A DNA stretch of 64,000 nt from Clostridia bacterium (GTDB lineage: Bacteria > Bacillota_A > Clostridia > UBA1212 > UBA1255), in the NCBI GenBank assembly GCA_017522515.1, contig JAFWZH010000133.1, positions 1-64,000 on the forward strand, written 5' to 3'. Of the stretch, positions 35,370 to 45,448 are shown piece by piece (within the stretch, counting starts at the first letter, position 1; every line of letters starts with the position of its first letter). The notes under the pieces are model-generated. The model saw only the letters and a list, made by a program, of their open reading frames with translations, was not told where the DNA came from and did no database searches. A program made the position numbers and the translations under genes.

Positions 35370-36662
35370 TTATTGATTTCTTAAATCATGTACTCTTTTA
35401 GCTTTACCATTAACATAACGCTCTAAAGTCTTAGGCTCTGCCAATGTTATCTTTGCATCAATTAAGAGATTTGATCTTACTTTCTCTCTTATTTTATTAG
35501 TTAGAGCTTCCAATTCTGCGTATTTCTCCAAAAGCGCTGCATCTGCAAGCTCTACTTTTACTTCAAGCTGATCCATATAACCCTTTTTTGTAACAATCAG
35601 CTCATAATGCGGGCCGATATGGGGCATGCCTAAGAGCAAGCTTTCTATCTGGCTGGGGAATACGTTTACTCCCTTTATGATAAGCATATCGTCGGAACGT
35701 CCTTTAACCTTTGCCATTCTGGCTGAAGTTCTGCCGCATTTGCACGGAGCGAAATTAATTGAAGTAATATCCTTCGTTCTGTATCTTAAAACAGGTACAC
35801 CCTCTTTTGTAAGAGTTGTAAGTACAAGCTCTCCCTCTTCTTCCGGATTTTTAACTTCAAGTGTATCGCTGTCAATTATTTCAAAAAGGAAACTATCCTC
35901 ATTAATATGCATACCATCATGCTCAAGACATTCTCCCGAAACACCGGGGCCTTGCACCTCTGTCAAGCCATAATTCTCAGTACATTCAATGCCCCACAAT
36001 CTTTCTATCTGCCGGCGCATCTCTGCTGTATGTCCTTCTCCGCCAAAAAGGCCTACTCTCACTTTATGCTGTAAATTTCTTTCGTGAACAAGCTCACCAA
36101 GATGAAGTACGTACGACGGAGTACCTACGAGTACGGTTACGCCGAAATCCTCTATAAACATAAGCTGTCTTTCTGAATTTCCTGAAGATGCCGGTACAAC
36201 TGTTACTCCCATATTTTCCAAACCTTGGTACAAACCGAAGCCGCCTGTAAACATTCCGAAGCCAAAAACTATTTGAGCGATATCGTCATTGGTAACTCCG
36301 GCCATGGCTGCGATTCTTGAGATATTTTCTTTCCACACGTCCATATCGTTTTTTGTGTAGCCGAATACAACAGGTTTTCCTGTAGTACCGGAGCTGGCAT
36401 GCAGCCTCACGATTTTGCTCATAGGCTCAGCAAATAACTTAAATGGATAATTTTCTCTTAAATCCAACTTTGATGTATACGGGATTTTTTCTATATCCTT
36501 AAGTGTTTGGATGTGTTCCGGTTTTAATCCAATTTTGTCAAAACGATCTCTGTAAAACTTCACATTCTCATACGCTCTTTTTACAGTCCATTTTAATCTT
36601 TCTAATTTTATTTCATCGTATTCTTTTCTGGAAAGACACTCCTTGCCGGGATTCCAAATCAT
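35370..36662 (-). CDS. paaK: Phenylacetate-CoA ligase
   Basis: This is an AMP-forming ligase of 430 residues, with the P-loop LHASSGTTGKPVVFGYT, the family stretch TENYGLTEVQGPGVSGEC and the hinge GRSDDMLIIKGVNVFPSQIE. In Clostridia that carry iorAB, PaaK-type enzymes act on aryl-acetates. They may run towards free acid and ATP, completing ferredoxin-linked fermentation of aromatic amino acids; this direction is an inference. AAGGAG precedes the ATG. The gene lies 57 bp after the symporter and 32 bp before iorA. Confidence 0.95.
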   Translation of the reverse strand: MIWNPGKECLSRKEYDEIKLERLKWTVKRAYENVKFYRDRFDKIGLKPEHIQTLKDIEKIPYTSKLDLRENYPFKLFAEPMSKIVRLHASSGTTGKPVVFGYTKNDMDVWKENISRIAAMAGVTNDDIAQIVFGFGMFTGGFGLYQGLENMGVTVVPASSGNSERQLMFIEDFGVTVLVGTPSYVLHLGELVHERNLQHKVRVGLFGGEGHTAEMRRQIERLWGIECTENYGLTEVQGPGVSGECLEHDGMHINEDSFLFEIIDSDTLEVKNPEEEGELVLTTLTKEGVPVLRYRTKDITSINFAPCKCGRTSARMAKVKGRSDDMLIIKGVNVFPSQIESLLLGMPHIGPHYELIVTKKGYMDQLEVKVELADAALLEKYAELEALTNKIREKVRSNLLIDAKITLAEPKTLERYVNGKAKRVHDLRNQ

Positions 36663-36719
36663 TTTATTACAACTCCTTTTCTAACAACCCTAAAATTAAA
36701 TTATATATCATATTCTTTC

Positions 36720-38216
36720 TTAGTCAACATTGTTATAGCAAGAAAAACACTTATCCACATGTTCTTGCTCCGGTTTTTTTGTTATTAAACTTACCACCGG
36801 CACAAGTACTAAAGTAATAAGCATTGAAACAGCCCCTGCACTTGTTCCCGACATGAATTTAATGAACATATTAAGTACTATAAAACCTATACCGGCAATA
36901 AAGCTCACCCACACGGATGCGTTTGTAATCTTTTTTGAATAAAGTCCATACATAAATGGTGCAAGAAAAGCTCCCGAAAGTGCTCCCCAAGATATTGCCA
37001 TTAAATTAGTGATAAGTGTTCCGGGGAAAAGTGCCAAAACAACGGATATTACCATGAATATTACGCAGAAAATTCTTGTGAAAATCATTTGCTGGTTATC
37101 TTTCATGTCTTTTTTTATAAAGCCCTTGAAAAAGTCTACCGTAAGAGTAGAAGCCGAAGATATAACAAGTGAAGAAAGCGTTGACATTGATGCAGAAAGC
37201 ACAAGTACAACAACGAGTCCCATAAGTATATCCGGCAGAACTCCTTCGAGCATATTGGGCATTATTTCGTCATAAGCGACAGAAGGCATACCTCCTTCAC
37301 CTGATTGTACGTAAAGTCTACCAAAACCTCCTATAAAGTAAGAGCCACCTGCTACAACAAAAGCAAATATTGTGGAAATAATAGCTCCCTTGGTGATAGA
37401 TTTTTCACTATCGATTGTATAAAACTTATGTATCATTTGAGGAAGCCCCCATGTGCCTAAGCTTGTAAGTATCATTACGCCTAAAAGACTTAATGGGTCC
37501 GGTCCAAAAATCGAAGTATAGGCGCCCTTCATTCCTTCTCCTATTGTCCCTTCAGCAACCTCTACTTGCGAAAGTGCTGTTACAGCCTCTGTAAAGCCAC
37601 CCTTGCCATTTAATACCGCAATAACAACAGCTACTATTCCTCCCAGCATAATCATACCTTGTACAAAATTATTTGCTGCCGCTGCCATGTATCCTCCGAG
37701 TACAACATATACGCAAGTAAGCACAGCCATACCTATAATACAATACTTGAAGTCGATACCGAAAGCCATGGAAAAAATTCCCGACAGGCCTTTATAAACC
37801 GATGCTGAATAAGGAACAAGAAAAATAAATATTATTAAAGCTGATACTAATTTTAACGCTTTACTGTTATATCTCTTTGAAAAAAAATCCGGCATTGTGG
37901 CAGCACCCAAATGCTTTGTCATTGTTCTTGTTCTTTTTCCTAAAACAACCCATGCAGCCAAGCTACCTAAAAGAGCATTTGCAATACCAATCCAAAAAGC
38001 AGAAATACCAAAACTCCAACCAAACTGTCCCGAATAACCTATAAATACTACTGCCGAAAAATAAGAAGTGCCATAAGAAAACGCTGTAAGCCATGGACCT
38101 ACACTACGTCCACCCAACACAAAATCATCCATACTATGTATTTTTTTCTTATACACTATACCAAGAGCCAAAGTGGCTATAAAAAATACCGCCAAAAGTG
38201 CAATTTTTTCTACCAT
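36720..38216 (-). CDS. Sodium:solute symporter (SSS family)
   Basis: This 498-residue membrane protein has about 13 helices and the SSS hallmarks DDFVLGGRSVGPWLTAFSYG and YFSAVVFIGYSGQFGW early, then the helix-7/8 segment LGVMILTSLGTWGLPQMIHK and SASMSTLSSLVISSAS with the Na2-site serines. Substrate could be proline, pantothenate or, given the paaK-ior genes that follow, an aromatic acid. I start at ATG 38216 because GGAGG lies seven bases upstream; the longer TTG-initiated form would place that site inside the gene. Confidence 0.92.
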   Translation of the reverse strand: MVEKIALLAVFFIATLALGIVYKKKIHSMDDFVLGGRSVGPWLTAFSYGTSYFSAVVFIGYSGQFGWSFGISAFWIGIANALLGSLAAWVVLGKRTRTMTKHLGAATMPDFFSKRYNSKALKLVSALIIFIFLVPYSASVYKGLSGIFSMAFGIDFKYCIIGMAVLTCVYVVLGGYMAAAANNFVQGMIMLGGIVAVVIAVLNGKGGFTEAVTALSQVEVAEGTIGEGMKGAYTSIFGPDPLSLLGVMILTSLGTWGLPQMIHKFYTIDSEKSITKGAIISTIFAFVVAGGSYFIGGFGRLYVQSGEGGMPSVAYDEIMPNMLEGVLPDILMGLVVVLVLSASMSTLSSLVISSASTLTVDFFKGFIKKDMKDNQQMIFTRIFCVIFMVISVVLALFPGTLITNLMAISWGALSGAFLAPFMYGLYSKKITNASVWVSFIAGIGFIVLNMFIKFMSGTSAGAVSMLITLVLVPVVSLITKKPEQEHVDKCFSCYNNVD

Positions 38217-38311
38217 ATTACCGTCCTCCAAACTGTTATCCTACAAATCACTACATTTTTGCGTTAATGAACTCATACATTCTAATATGTTTTTAAATAA
38301 ATTGCAACTGT

Positions 38312-39721
38312 TTAATATTGGTTTGCTATTTCTATAACACGAAAATACCATTCTTCAAATTTAGTGTTGTCACAAACTTTTTCTATTGCCTCTTCTCTTG
38401 AGAATCCGTTTATACCCAATTTATCTATTTCTTCAAGACCGTTTTCTGATGTTAAAGACAAGGAAGAAATCAAATCATCACAAAAAGATTCATATCCCAC
38501 AAATCCCGTAGGTGCATACGTTGTACCCTCCATTACTTGACGAACTGATTGTGACATCATGTAATATTTCTCATAATCAAGTACTGACAGTTGTTTAAAA
38601 TAGTCTGTGGTAGAATTTTTCTTATATAGTGGTCGATATGAAGAAATTTCATTATTTGCTGTACTAAAATGAATTGCATTTTCACTTGTGCAAAACCAAT
38701 GAAGAAAAGCATAACTTTCTTTATTTATTTTCTCTCCGGAATCAAATACACAAACGCCCGTTCCCCCATGTGGTGCAACTTTTCTCGATTCGCTGACTAC
38801 CGGATAAGAAGAGGCTGATATAAGCAACGAGCTTTCTTCTCCGTCAAGATTAATATATGTGTCCGGGAAATATGACATATCGTGAGGATTTCCTATATAC
38901 GCCGCAACTTCTCCGTTTTTCAAAGCTTCTACCACATTATCAGTTTGCAGTATATATCCGTTAACCACACCTTTATAATAAAAATCCCATATTGCACGAA
39001 GTGTTTCCTTATTTGTATTTATTTTTATTTCTTTATTTCCCGTTTGAATCATCACAGGCAAACACTGTGCTGAATATGCAAAAATAAAATCTTCTAATGA
39101 TTCTATGGCAATAAGAGCTTTACCGTTTGACCACTCATAATACCGCTCTGCCAAAGATAAAATGCCGTTCCATGTCTTCCATTGATTTAACTCTACATTA
39201 TTTGCATTATAAAACTTTCTCCACATGGAGTCGTTGATTATTGTTACAGCAGAGTTCTTTGACAAGGGGAAAATGAAAGTTTCATCTGTGCCGGCAATTC
39301 TGCCTTCTTGCACAAAACCATCAAAATATCCGGAAAGTTCTTGTTTTGTAAGATATTTTTCTGCACATACAAGTAAATTTAAGCTCTTGGCTTTATATGC
39401 TAATTCATTTGAAATAACCGCCATATTAGGATAGTCTTGATTTCCTTCTGTCAGACCAAATGATTCGTTAAAATACTTCCGTACAAAATCCTCTGCCTTA
39501 TACTCTGGAGAAATAATAACATTTCGCTTTTTACCCTCTGTGGCATTATAAGTATCAACAAGCATATCAAAAATACTTTTTTGCTTTCCCGTAAAAGTAT
39601 GCCAAAATCGAATTACTTCTATTTTTTTCTCCGCATTCGAATTACACCCTGTTTGTGCTAATAAACAGAATGCAAATATAAAACAAAACATCAGCGAAAT
39701 AATACGATTTCTTATTTTCAA
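38312..39721 (-). CDS. Solute-binding lipoprotein, ABC family 1 type
   Basis: This 469-residue protein has a signal peptide ending in the lipobox LLAQTGC, followed by EVIRFWHTFTGKQKSIFDML, the usual start of sugar-type family-1 binding proteins. The late region GTGVCVFDSGEKINKESYAF is also typical. It would capture a carbohydrate or similar solute for an ABC importer. No permease or ATPase gene is beside it, so it either works with a distant importer or has a sensing role. It starts with TTG, preceded by AAGGAGC. It stands alone, 81 bp from the symporter start region. Confidence 0.88.
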   Translation of the reverse strand: MKIRNRIISLMFCFIFAFCLLAQTGCNSNAEKKIEVIRFWHTFTGKQKSIFDMLVDTYNATEGKKRNVIISPEYKAEDFVRKYFNESFGLTEGNQDYPNMAVISNELAYKAKSLNLLVCAEKYLTKQELSGYFDGFVQEGRIAGTDETFIFPLSKNSAVTIINDSMWRKFYNANNVELNQWKTWNGILSLAERYYEWSNGKALIAIESLEDFIFAYSAQCLPVMIQTGNKEIKINTNKETLRAIWDFYYKGVVNGYILQTDNVVEALKNGEVAAYIGNPHDMSYFPDTYINLDGEESSLLISASSYPVVSESRKVAPHGGTGVCVFDSGEKINKESYAFLHWFCTSENAIHFSTANNEISSYRPLYKKNSTTDYFKQLSVLDYEKYYMMSQSVRQVMEGTTYAPTGFVGYESFCDDLISSLSLTSENGLEEIDKLGINGFSREEAIEKVCDNTKFEEWYFRVIEIANQY

Positions 39722-39797
39722 AATAAGCTCCTTAAACTTGTATTAATTTGTACATTACTAATTCTAATTGATTTTTTTATGTTTTACAAGCAAATTA

Positions 39798-39852
39798 ACA
39801 AAAATTGCAGAATATCTTCATTTTGCAAAAAGCAAAACAAATATATTCTGCA
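39798..39852 (-). terminator. Rho-independent terminator of spoVS
   Basis: TGCAGAATAT and ATATTCTGCA (39806-39815 with 39843-39852) pair perfectly, with an inner TTTTGC/GCAAAA stem. On the minus strand the structure is followed by ATTTTTGTT. It starts 28 bp after the spoVS stop. Confidence 0.85.
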
Positions 39853-39879
39853 AATACTCATAAATTATTTCTGCATTTG

Positions 39880-40158
39880 TCAGATAGCATAACCTAAATC
39901 CGTGCTTTCTACAACAAACCGAAGTGCGGTACGCTCCATACCATTAATGTACACATCTGAAAAAGCAGGTATACATACTATATCCTTGCCTGAAATCGCC
40001 AAATATCCTCTTGCAATCGCTATTGCCTTCATTGTTTGATTTACTGCTCCTGCTCCGATAGCCTGAAGTTCGGCTCCGCCTTCTTCTTTAACAACAGATG
40101 CAAGTGCCGATGCCACAGAAGATGGGTTTGATTTTGATGATACTTTTAATATGTCCAT
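39880..40158 (-). CDS. spoVS: Stage V sporulation protein S
   Basis: This small dimeric Alba-like protein of 92 residues is nearly identical in plan to Bacillus SpoVS: MDILKVSSKSNPSSVASALA, then AVNQTMKAIAIARGY and FVVESTDLGYAI at the end. SpoVS influences coat assembly and progression of sporulation; in Bacillus its gene depends on sigma-H. Here it has AGGAGG eight bases before the ATG, directly after a terminator-like hairpin. It follows rny and ymdB on the same strand, the same order as in Bacillus subtilis. Confidence 0.97.
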   Translation of the reverse strand: MDILKVSSKSNPSSVASALASVVKEEGGAELQAIGAGAVNQTMKAIAIARGYLAISGKDIVCIPAFSDVYINGMERTALRFVVESTDLGYAI

Positions 40159-40172
40159 AGAAAAGTCCTCCT

Positions 40173-40221
40173 AAAAAAATGTAATAGTCACTGTAAAAAT
40201 GCATTGTTTACAGTGACTATT
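40173..40221 (-). terminator. Terminator-like hairpin abutting the spoVS ribosome-binding site
   Basis: AATAGTCACTGTAAA (40221-40207 on the minus strand) pairs over 15 perfect base pairs with its complement (40197-40183) around a nine-base loop. TTTTTTT follows at 40179-40173, then immediately AGGAGG. It may end ymdB transcripts, but no promoter fits between it and spoVS. It could therefore act as an attenuator or 5' stabilising structure in the spoVS leader. Confidence 0.8.
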
Positions 40222-40360
40222 GTAGCTTTAAATTATTCAAAAATCTATTATTTCCCACATTGGCAAGTATTGGTAGTTGCCTTTTTACGCTATGTATGCG
40301 ACTTTTCTTTTTAGAAAAAATTTTTTGTCAATTACAGAAAACCCGTTTTATTTCCCGAAA

Positions 40361-41143
40361 TTACACTTCAATGCTTATTCTTTTAATTAATTCAGCCCTG
40401 CCCGTTTCTGTGTCAGCTTGTATGAAAACTGCATGCAACTTACCTGCTCCTTCAGAAGGTTTGAACTTTTGCGGTACACATCGTACAAACTTATTTAAAA
40501 CAGCATTTCTGTCCATTCCTATTACTCCGTTGTGCGGTCCTGTCATTCCTACGTCTGAAATAAATGCCGTTCCACCCTGAAGTATTTGCTCATCTGCTGT
40601 TTGCACGTGTGTATGAGTTCCCAAAACTGCTGTAACAAGCCCATCCAAATAATACGCCATGGCAGCCTTTTCTGCTGTTGCCTCTGCGTGAAAATCAACA
40701 ATAATGACAGAAGCACTGCTACGCAATTCAGAAACCGCTTTATAGGCTGATTCAAAAGGATTGTCGCAAGGCTCCATGTATACCCTGCCTTGTATACTGA
40801 GTACACCTACAGGGCATGGACCGTCTTCTAATACAAGATAGCCTCTTCCCGGCAAACCTTCTGCAAAGTTAACGGGACGTATTACAGAATAATCGTCAAT
40901 ATATTGATAAATATCATTATTGTCCCATGTATGATTTCCCATTGTAATACAGTCTGCACCCGCCATAAAAATCTCATCTGCACACTGCATTGAAAGACCT
41001 CTGCCATGTGCTGCATTTTCACCATTGACGATACAATAATCAATATCGTATTCTGTCAACAATTCAGGCAGCAACTCACTCAAAGCTTCCCGTCCCGTTC
41101 TGCCAAATACATCTCCTACAAATAATATATTTACCTTAGACAT
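40361..41143 (-). CDS. ymdB: YmdB-family metallophosphoesterase
   Basis: This 260-residue phosphodiesterase has a di-metal site visible as LFVGDVFGRTGREAL, VNGENAAHG, MGNHTWDN, DFHAEATAEKAAM and VLGTHTHVQTAD. Bacillus YmdB acts on 2',3'-cyclic nucleotides and influences biofilm formation and motility. Its place directly after rny is conserved in Firmicutes. A good AGGAGG lies upstream, and a strong terminator separates it from rny, so it may use its own promoter or partial read-through. Confidence 0.95.
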   Translation of the reverse strand: MSKVNILFVGDVFGRTGREALSELLPELLTEYDIDYCIVNGENAAHGRGLSMQCADEIFMAGADCITMGNHTWDNNDIYQYIDDYSVIRPVNFAEGLPGRGYLVLEDGPCPVGVLSIQGRVYMEPCDNPFESAYKAVSELRSSASVIIVDFHAEATAEKAAMAYYLDGLVTAVLGTHTHVQTADEQILQGGTAFISDVGMTGPHNGVIGMDRNAVLNKFVRCVPQKFKPSEGAGKLHAVFIQADTETGRAELIKRISIEV

Positions 41144-41182
41144 AAAAAACCTCCTGATTTTCTATCAGAACCATATACATAT

Positions 41183-41215
41183 AAAAAGACTCCGAGAAGA
41201 TATCTTCACGGAGTC
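41183..41215 (-). terminator. Rho-independent terminator of rny
   Basis: On the minus strand GACTCCG pairs with CGGAGTC, continued by GAAGATATCTTC at the tip, and TTTTTAT follows. It begins 15 bp after the rny stop. Confidence 0.92.
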
Positions 41216-41229
41216 ATCTTGTTTAATAA

Positions 41230-42822
41230 TTATTTTGCATAATCCACTGCTCTTGTTTCACGTATCATTGTTACCTTAATCTGTCCGGGATATTCCATCT
41301 CGTCCTCAATCTTTTTAACAATTTCGCGTGATTTGAGCACCATTTCATCATCCGAAATCGCCTCCGGCTTAACCATAATGCGAACTTCACGACCTGCTTG
41401 GATGGCATATGTTTTCTCTACACCCTCGAAAGAATTAGCAATTCCTTCTAACTTTTCAAGTCTCTTGATGTAAGATTCAAGTGTCTCACGTCTTGCACCC
41501 GGTCTTGCTGCAGAAATAGTATCTGCTGCCTGTACCAGTACCGCAATTATAGACTCAGGCTCAACATCTCCATGATGTGCCATAATTGAATTGATAACTA
41601 CAGGTGACTCTTTGTACTTTCTTGCGATATCAGCTCCTATCTCAATATGTGAACCTTCCATCTCAAAGTCAACAGCCTTACCTATATCGTGTACCAATCC
41701 CGCACGTTTGGCAAGTGCCACATCAACACCAAGTTCCGCTGCCATAATTCCGGCAATTCTGGACACCTCAATGGAGTGAATAAGAACACTCTGTCCATAA
41801 CTTGTTCTGTATTTCAAGCGGCCCAGCAACTTAACAATCTCAGGATGTAAACCGTAAACACCTGTCTCGTAGGTAGCGTTTTCGCCTTCCTGTTTAATAA
41901 CGTGCTCGACCTCTTTTTTAGCCTTCTCAACCATTTCTTCGATACGCGCCGGATGAATTCTACCGTCAATTATCAGCTTTTCCAATGCAATACGTGCAAC
42001 TTCACGTCTTACCGGATCATAACCTGATAAAACAACAGACTCCGGAGTATCGTCTATAATCAAATCTATGCCTGTTAATGTTTCCAATGTTCGGATGTTT
42101 CTTCCCTCACGACCTATTATTCTGCCCTTCATATCATCGTTAGGCAATGCAACAACAGAAATCGTAGCTTCTGAAACGTAATCTGCAGCACACTTTTGAA
42201 TAGCACCTGCAATAATTTCTCTTGCTTTATCTCTGGCTTCGTCTTTTAACTTAGCCTCGTAGTCTTTAATAAGAACTACTGTTTCTCTTTGAAGCTCACT
42301 CTCTACATTCGCAAGGAGTAATGTCTTTGCTTCTTCTTTTGACATGCCTGCAACTCTTTCAAGCTCGGCAGTCTGCTTCTCGTAAGCCTCTTTAACTGCT
42401 TCTTCACTCTTGGCAACCTCTGTCATTCTGACAGCAATCTGCTCTTCTTTTTGTTCAAGCATTTCTTGCTTTTTATCAAGAGTGTCTTCCTTTTGTATTA
42501 ATCTTCTTTCATTGCGCTGAATTTCATTGCGCCTTTCCTTAATTTCCCGTTCCAGCTCAATTCTGCTTTTGTGTATTTCTTCTTTAGCTTGGAGTAAACA
42601 TTCACGCTTTTTTCTCTCGCCATCCTTAACGGCTTCACTAACGATACGTTTACCTTCTGCTTCCGCACTTCCAAATACTGCCTCTGCTTCTTCTTTGCGA
42701 GCCTCATAACCTTTAAGATATGATTTTTTGCCTGCTAAATGCCAGCAAAGAGCACAACCGCCTGCTGCTATCAAAATTAAGGGGATTACTACAAGTAAAA
42801 ATAGTTCAATATTATTATCCAT
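41230..42822 (-). CDS. rny: Ribonuclease Y
   Basis: This membrane-anchored endoribonuclease starts mRNA decay in Firmicutes. The 530 residues show an N-terminal helix (about 5-27), a long charged coiled coil (30-210), a KH RNA-binding domain with [19 protein letters not shown], and an HD domain with [20 protein letters not shown] and [14 protein letters not shown] start at ATG 42822, after GGAAGGGG; the TTG three codons upstream sits too close to that site. A consensus promoter lies upstream and a strong terminator follows. Confidence 0.97.
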   Translation of the reverse strand: MDNNIELFLLVVIPLILIAAGGCALCWHLAGKKSYLKGYEARKEEAEAVFGSAEAEGKRIVSEAVKDGERKKRECLLQAKEEIHKSRIELEREIKERRNEIQRNERRLIQKEDTLDKKQEMLEQKEEQIAVRMTEVAKSEEAVKEAYEKQTAELERVAGMSKEEAKTLLLANVESELQRETVVLIKDYEAKLKDEARDKAREIIAGAIQKCAADYVSEATISVVALPNDDMKGRIIGREGRNIRTLETLTGIDLIIDDTPESVVLSGYDPVRREVARIALEKLIIDGRIHPARIEEMVEKAKKEVEHVIKQEGENATYETGVYGLHPEIVKLLGRLKYRTSYGQSVLIHSIEVSRIAGIMAAELGVDVALAKRAGLVHDIGKAVDFEMEGSHIEIGADIARKYKESPVVINSIMAHHGDVEPESIIAVLVQAADTISAARPGARRETLESYIKRLEKLEGIANSFEGVEKTYAIQAGREVRIMVKPEAISDDEMVLKSREIVKKIEDEMEYPGQIKVTMIRETRAVDYAK

Positions 42823-42925
42823 AATGAACAATTCCCCTTCCTATAGATTTAATTTTCAAAGTACGACATTTATTTATATAACACTTATATATGACAAAAA
42901 TGCGTATACTTTCAATATATACCTT

Positions 42926-42955
42926 ATTCTACAACAATTGCACTTTATGTGTCAA
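42926..42955 (-). promoter_or_regulatory. rny promoter
   Basis: TTGACA (42955-42950) and TAGAAT (42931-42926) are 18 bp apart on the minus strand. The mRNA leader would be about 95 bases long. Confidence 0.7.
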
Positions 42956-42961
42956 GTTTTT

Positions 42962-45385
42962 TTATGCCTCATCATCAGGCATTTCATCAATCAAAACATG
43001 CCTTGGATTATTGCCGTCACGAGCACTTATATAGCCTTTTTCTTCCATTTGATCAATGATTCTGGAAGCACGGTTATAACCTAGTCCCAACTTCCTCTGA
43101 AGGAAGGATGCTGATATCTGTTTAACGTCGATTGCAATCTGTAAAGCGTCATAAAAAAGATCATCAACATCGCTGTCTGCCCCGGAAGATGCAGCACCCG
43201 GATTGCCTTTCTTGCCCTTTTCCGGAATCTTAGCTTTTTCTACCTCTTCGCTTATTTTTTTATCATATTTGGCATCTCCATACGTAGCCTGCAAATATCT
43301 GACAACATTTTCTATTTCTTCATCAGAAACGAACCCACCTTGTGCACGAGTGGAATGCAAGGCACCAACAGGATGATACAACATATCTCCCTGTCCTCTC
43401 AATTTTTCTGCACCTGCAAAATCAAGTATAGTTCGCGAATCCACCTGAGACGCAACTTTAAAAGCGATTCTGGACGGAATGTTCGCCTTTATCAAACCGG
43501 TCACCACATCAACAGAAGGTCTTTGTGTTGCCACTACAAGATGAAGTCCTGCTGCGCGAGCCTTTGCCGCAATACGGTTAATAGAATCCTCTACTGAATC
43601 TTTTGCAACCAACATCAAATCAGCAAGCTCATCAATAATTATCAGTATCCTCGGCATTTTTTCCATACCCTTATCGTATGCATAACTGTTATAGGAATTA
43701 ATGTCTCTTAAACCAAATTTAGCAAATTGTTTATACCTGTTTTCCATTTCCTGAACTGCCCAAGCAAGAGCAGCCGCAGCCTTTTTAGGCTCTGTAACCA
43801 CAGGAATAAGCAAATGCGGAGCACCGTTATAAACTCCCAACTCAACAACTTTAGGGTCAATCATAATCATTCTTACATCATCGGGAGAAGCTTTATAAAG
43901 AATGCTCATAATCATGCAGTTTACACAAACACTTTTACCTGAACCTGTAGAACCCGCAATTAAAAGATGCGGCATTTTTGCAATATCTGCGATTATCGGT
44001 TTACCTGAAATCTGTTCTCCCAAGCAAAATGCAAGGCTTGATTTGTGATTAAGGAAAATATCTGTCTCTATCAAATCCCTCAAATATACAGTCTGTACAG
44101 ATTCGTTTGGTATTTCAATTCCTATCGCTGCCTTGCCCGGTATAGGGGCCTCTATTCTTATTCCCGGTGCCGCCAAATTAAGAGCAATATCCTCCGAAAG
44201 ATTTTTAATGCGACTTACTTTTACTCCGGAATGAGGTTGCAATTCGTATTGAGTTACGGCAGCACCTCTGGAAATATGAATAACCTTTGCTTCAATACCG
44301 AAACTTTTCATTACATCTTCCAATTTTCTTGCAATTCTTGCAGCCTGTTTTTTATGTTCTTCGTGAAGATCTTCAGGCTCATCATTGGCATTTAACAACG
44401 AAAACGGCGGTGCATCATAAATAGTATCAAATTTACTCGTGGTGAATTTAATTTCTCCCTGCAATTGTTCAGGCGAAACAGTCTCCACCATTTCGTCCAT
44501 CCCCGGTAATACTGTTTTTATTATCTCAGGATCATCTTCTCTGTGAATATCGTCTTTTTCTTCTTTTGTTTTGCGTTTTTTCTTGTTTGCTGATGTTTCA
44601 AATTCAAAGTCCATACCGTAAACTTCATCCATTCCGGAAAGACTCGTATCCATAACTTCCTCTGTATCGTTCTTCGGAATATTTTCACCATCGACTACTC
44701 TCGTCTTGTGAGATTTAATTTCATTATGCTCTGTGGCTTTTTTTGTTCTTTCTGTTTCTTCAAATCTTTTTTTAACAGTCTTAAACCAACTGCTTACTGT
44801 TTTAGCACCGGTTGCAGATTTTTCCGCAATTTTCATAATAGAAAGGGAGAATAGCAAAATAGCAACAATTATCAGTGCCGGGATTAAAATTACAAGGGCA
44901 CCGGCTTTTTCGAAATACTTTTGCAGCAGACAACTTATGCCGCCGCCTATAATACCGCCAAGCTTCGAAGTCCACAATGTACTTATCGTATCAATGAAAC
45001 CAAGATTCGCATATTCTTTTGCATAATTGCTTCCGAGTGTATGCAAAAGAGCCGAAAGAAACAATACAAAACATATAAAAAGAGTCATGTTTTTCGCGTC
45101 AAGTGCAGGACCTTTTCCCCTTCTTATAAGCTTCCACGCAATAACAAAAAGGCCAAGCATTACTACAACCGCAACAGCACGACCGAACAATCCAAAGAAT
45201 ATTGTGGTTAAAAATCTGCCTATCGGTCCCGTTTTGTCAAAAAACGAGAAAAGCATAAATAAACCTATCCCGCAAAGAATAACGGCCGCAATCTCTTTGC
45301 CCTTATTGTCATCCTTTACCGTCACAGGCCCTTTCTTTTTATTTGTTCTATTGTTATTATTTATCTTTCGTTTACCATCGCTCAC
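42962..45385 (-). CDS. ftsK: DNA translocase FtsK/SpoIIIE
   Basis: This 807-residue DNA pump moves chromosomes through the closing septum, including the spore septum. It has four N-terminal membrane helices (about 30-180), a charged linker (190-330), a motor domain with Walker A IAGSTGSGKSV and Walker B ILIIIDELADLM, and the stretch LVVATQRPSVDVVTGLIKAN. A C-terminal gamma winged-helix domain (KQISASFLQRKLGLGYNRAS) would read polar DNA signals. The start codon is GTG, after a strong GGAGG. It lies between recG and rny on the same strand, with its own promoter. Confidence 0.97.
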   Translation of the reverse strand: MSDGKRKINNNNRTNKKKGPVTVKDDNKGKEIAAVILCGIGLFMLFSFFDKTGPIGRFLTTIFFGLFGRAVAVVVMLGLFVIAWKLIRRGKGPALDAKNMTLFICFVLFLSALLHTLGSNYAKEYANLGFIDTISTLWTSKLGGIIGGGISCLLQKYFEKAGALVILIPALIIVAILLFSLSIMKIAEKSATGAKTVSSWFKTVKKRFEETERTKKATEHNEIKSHKTRVVDGENIPKNDTEEVMDTSLSGMDEVYGMDFEFETSANKKKRKTKEEKDDIHREDDPEIIKTVLPGMDEMVETVSPEQLQGEIKFTTSKFDTIYDAPPFSLLNANDEPEDLHEEHKKQAARIARKLEDVMKSFGIEAKVIHISRGAAVTQYELQPHSGVKVSRIKNLSEDIALNLAAPGIRIEAPIPGKAAIGIEIPNESVQTVYLRDLIETDIFLNHKSSLAFCLGEQISGKPIIADIAKMPHLLIAGSTGSGKSVCVNCMIMSILYKASPDDVRMIMIDPKVVELGVYNGAPHLLIPVVTEPKKAAAALAWAVQEMENRYKQFAKFGLRDINSYNSYAYDKGMEKMPRILIIIDELADLMLVAKDSVEDSINRIAAKARAAGLHLVVATQRPSVDVVTGLIKANIPSRIAFKVASQVDSRTILDFAGAEKLRGQGDMLYHPVGALHSTRAQGGFVSDEEIENVVRYLQATYGDAKYDKKISEEVEKAKIPEKGKKGNPGAASSGADSDVDDLFYDALQIAIDVKQISASFLQRKLGLGYNRASRIIDQMEEKGYISARDGNNPRHVLIDEMPDDEA

Positions 45386-45415
45386 TTTGTTTTCCTCCTT
45401 TGTATTTATTCTTTG

Positions 45416-45444
45416 ATTATACTACACAAAATTTCAAGGTGCAA
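45416..45444 (-). promoter_or_regulatory. ftsK promoter
   Basis: TTGCAC (45444-45439) and TATAAT (45421-45416) are 17 bp apart, ending about 30 bp before the start codon. Confidence 0.6.
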
Positions 45445-45448
45445 TATT

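Noticed and set aside
44921..45416. Two overlapping plus-strand ORFs opposite the ftsK N-terminus
   Set aside because: They mirror the AT-rich membrane-helix and promoter region of ftsK and have no ribosome-binding sites or family features.
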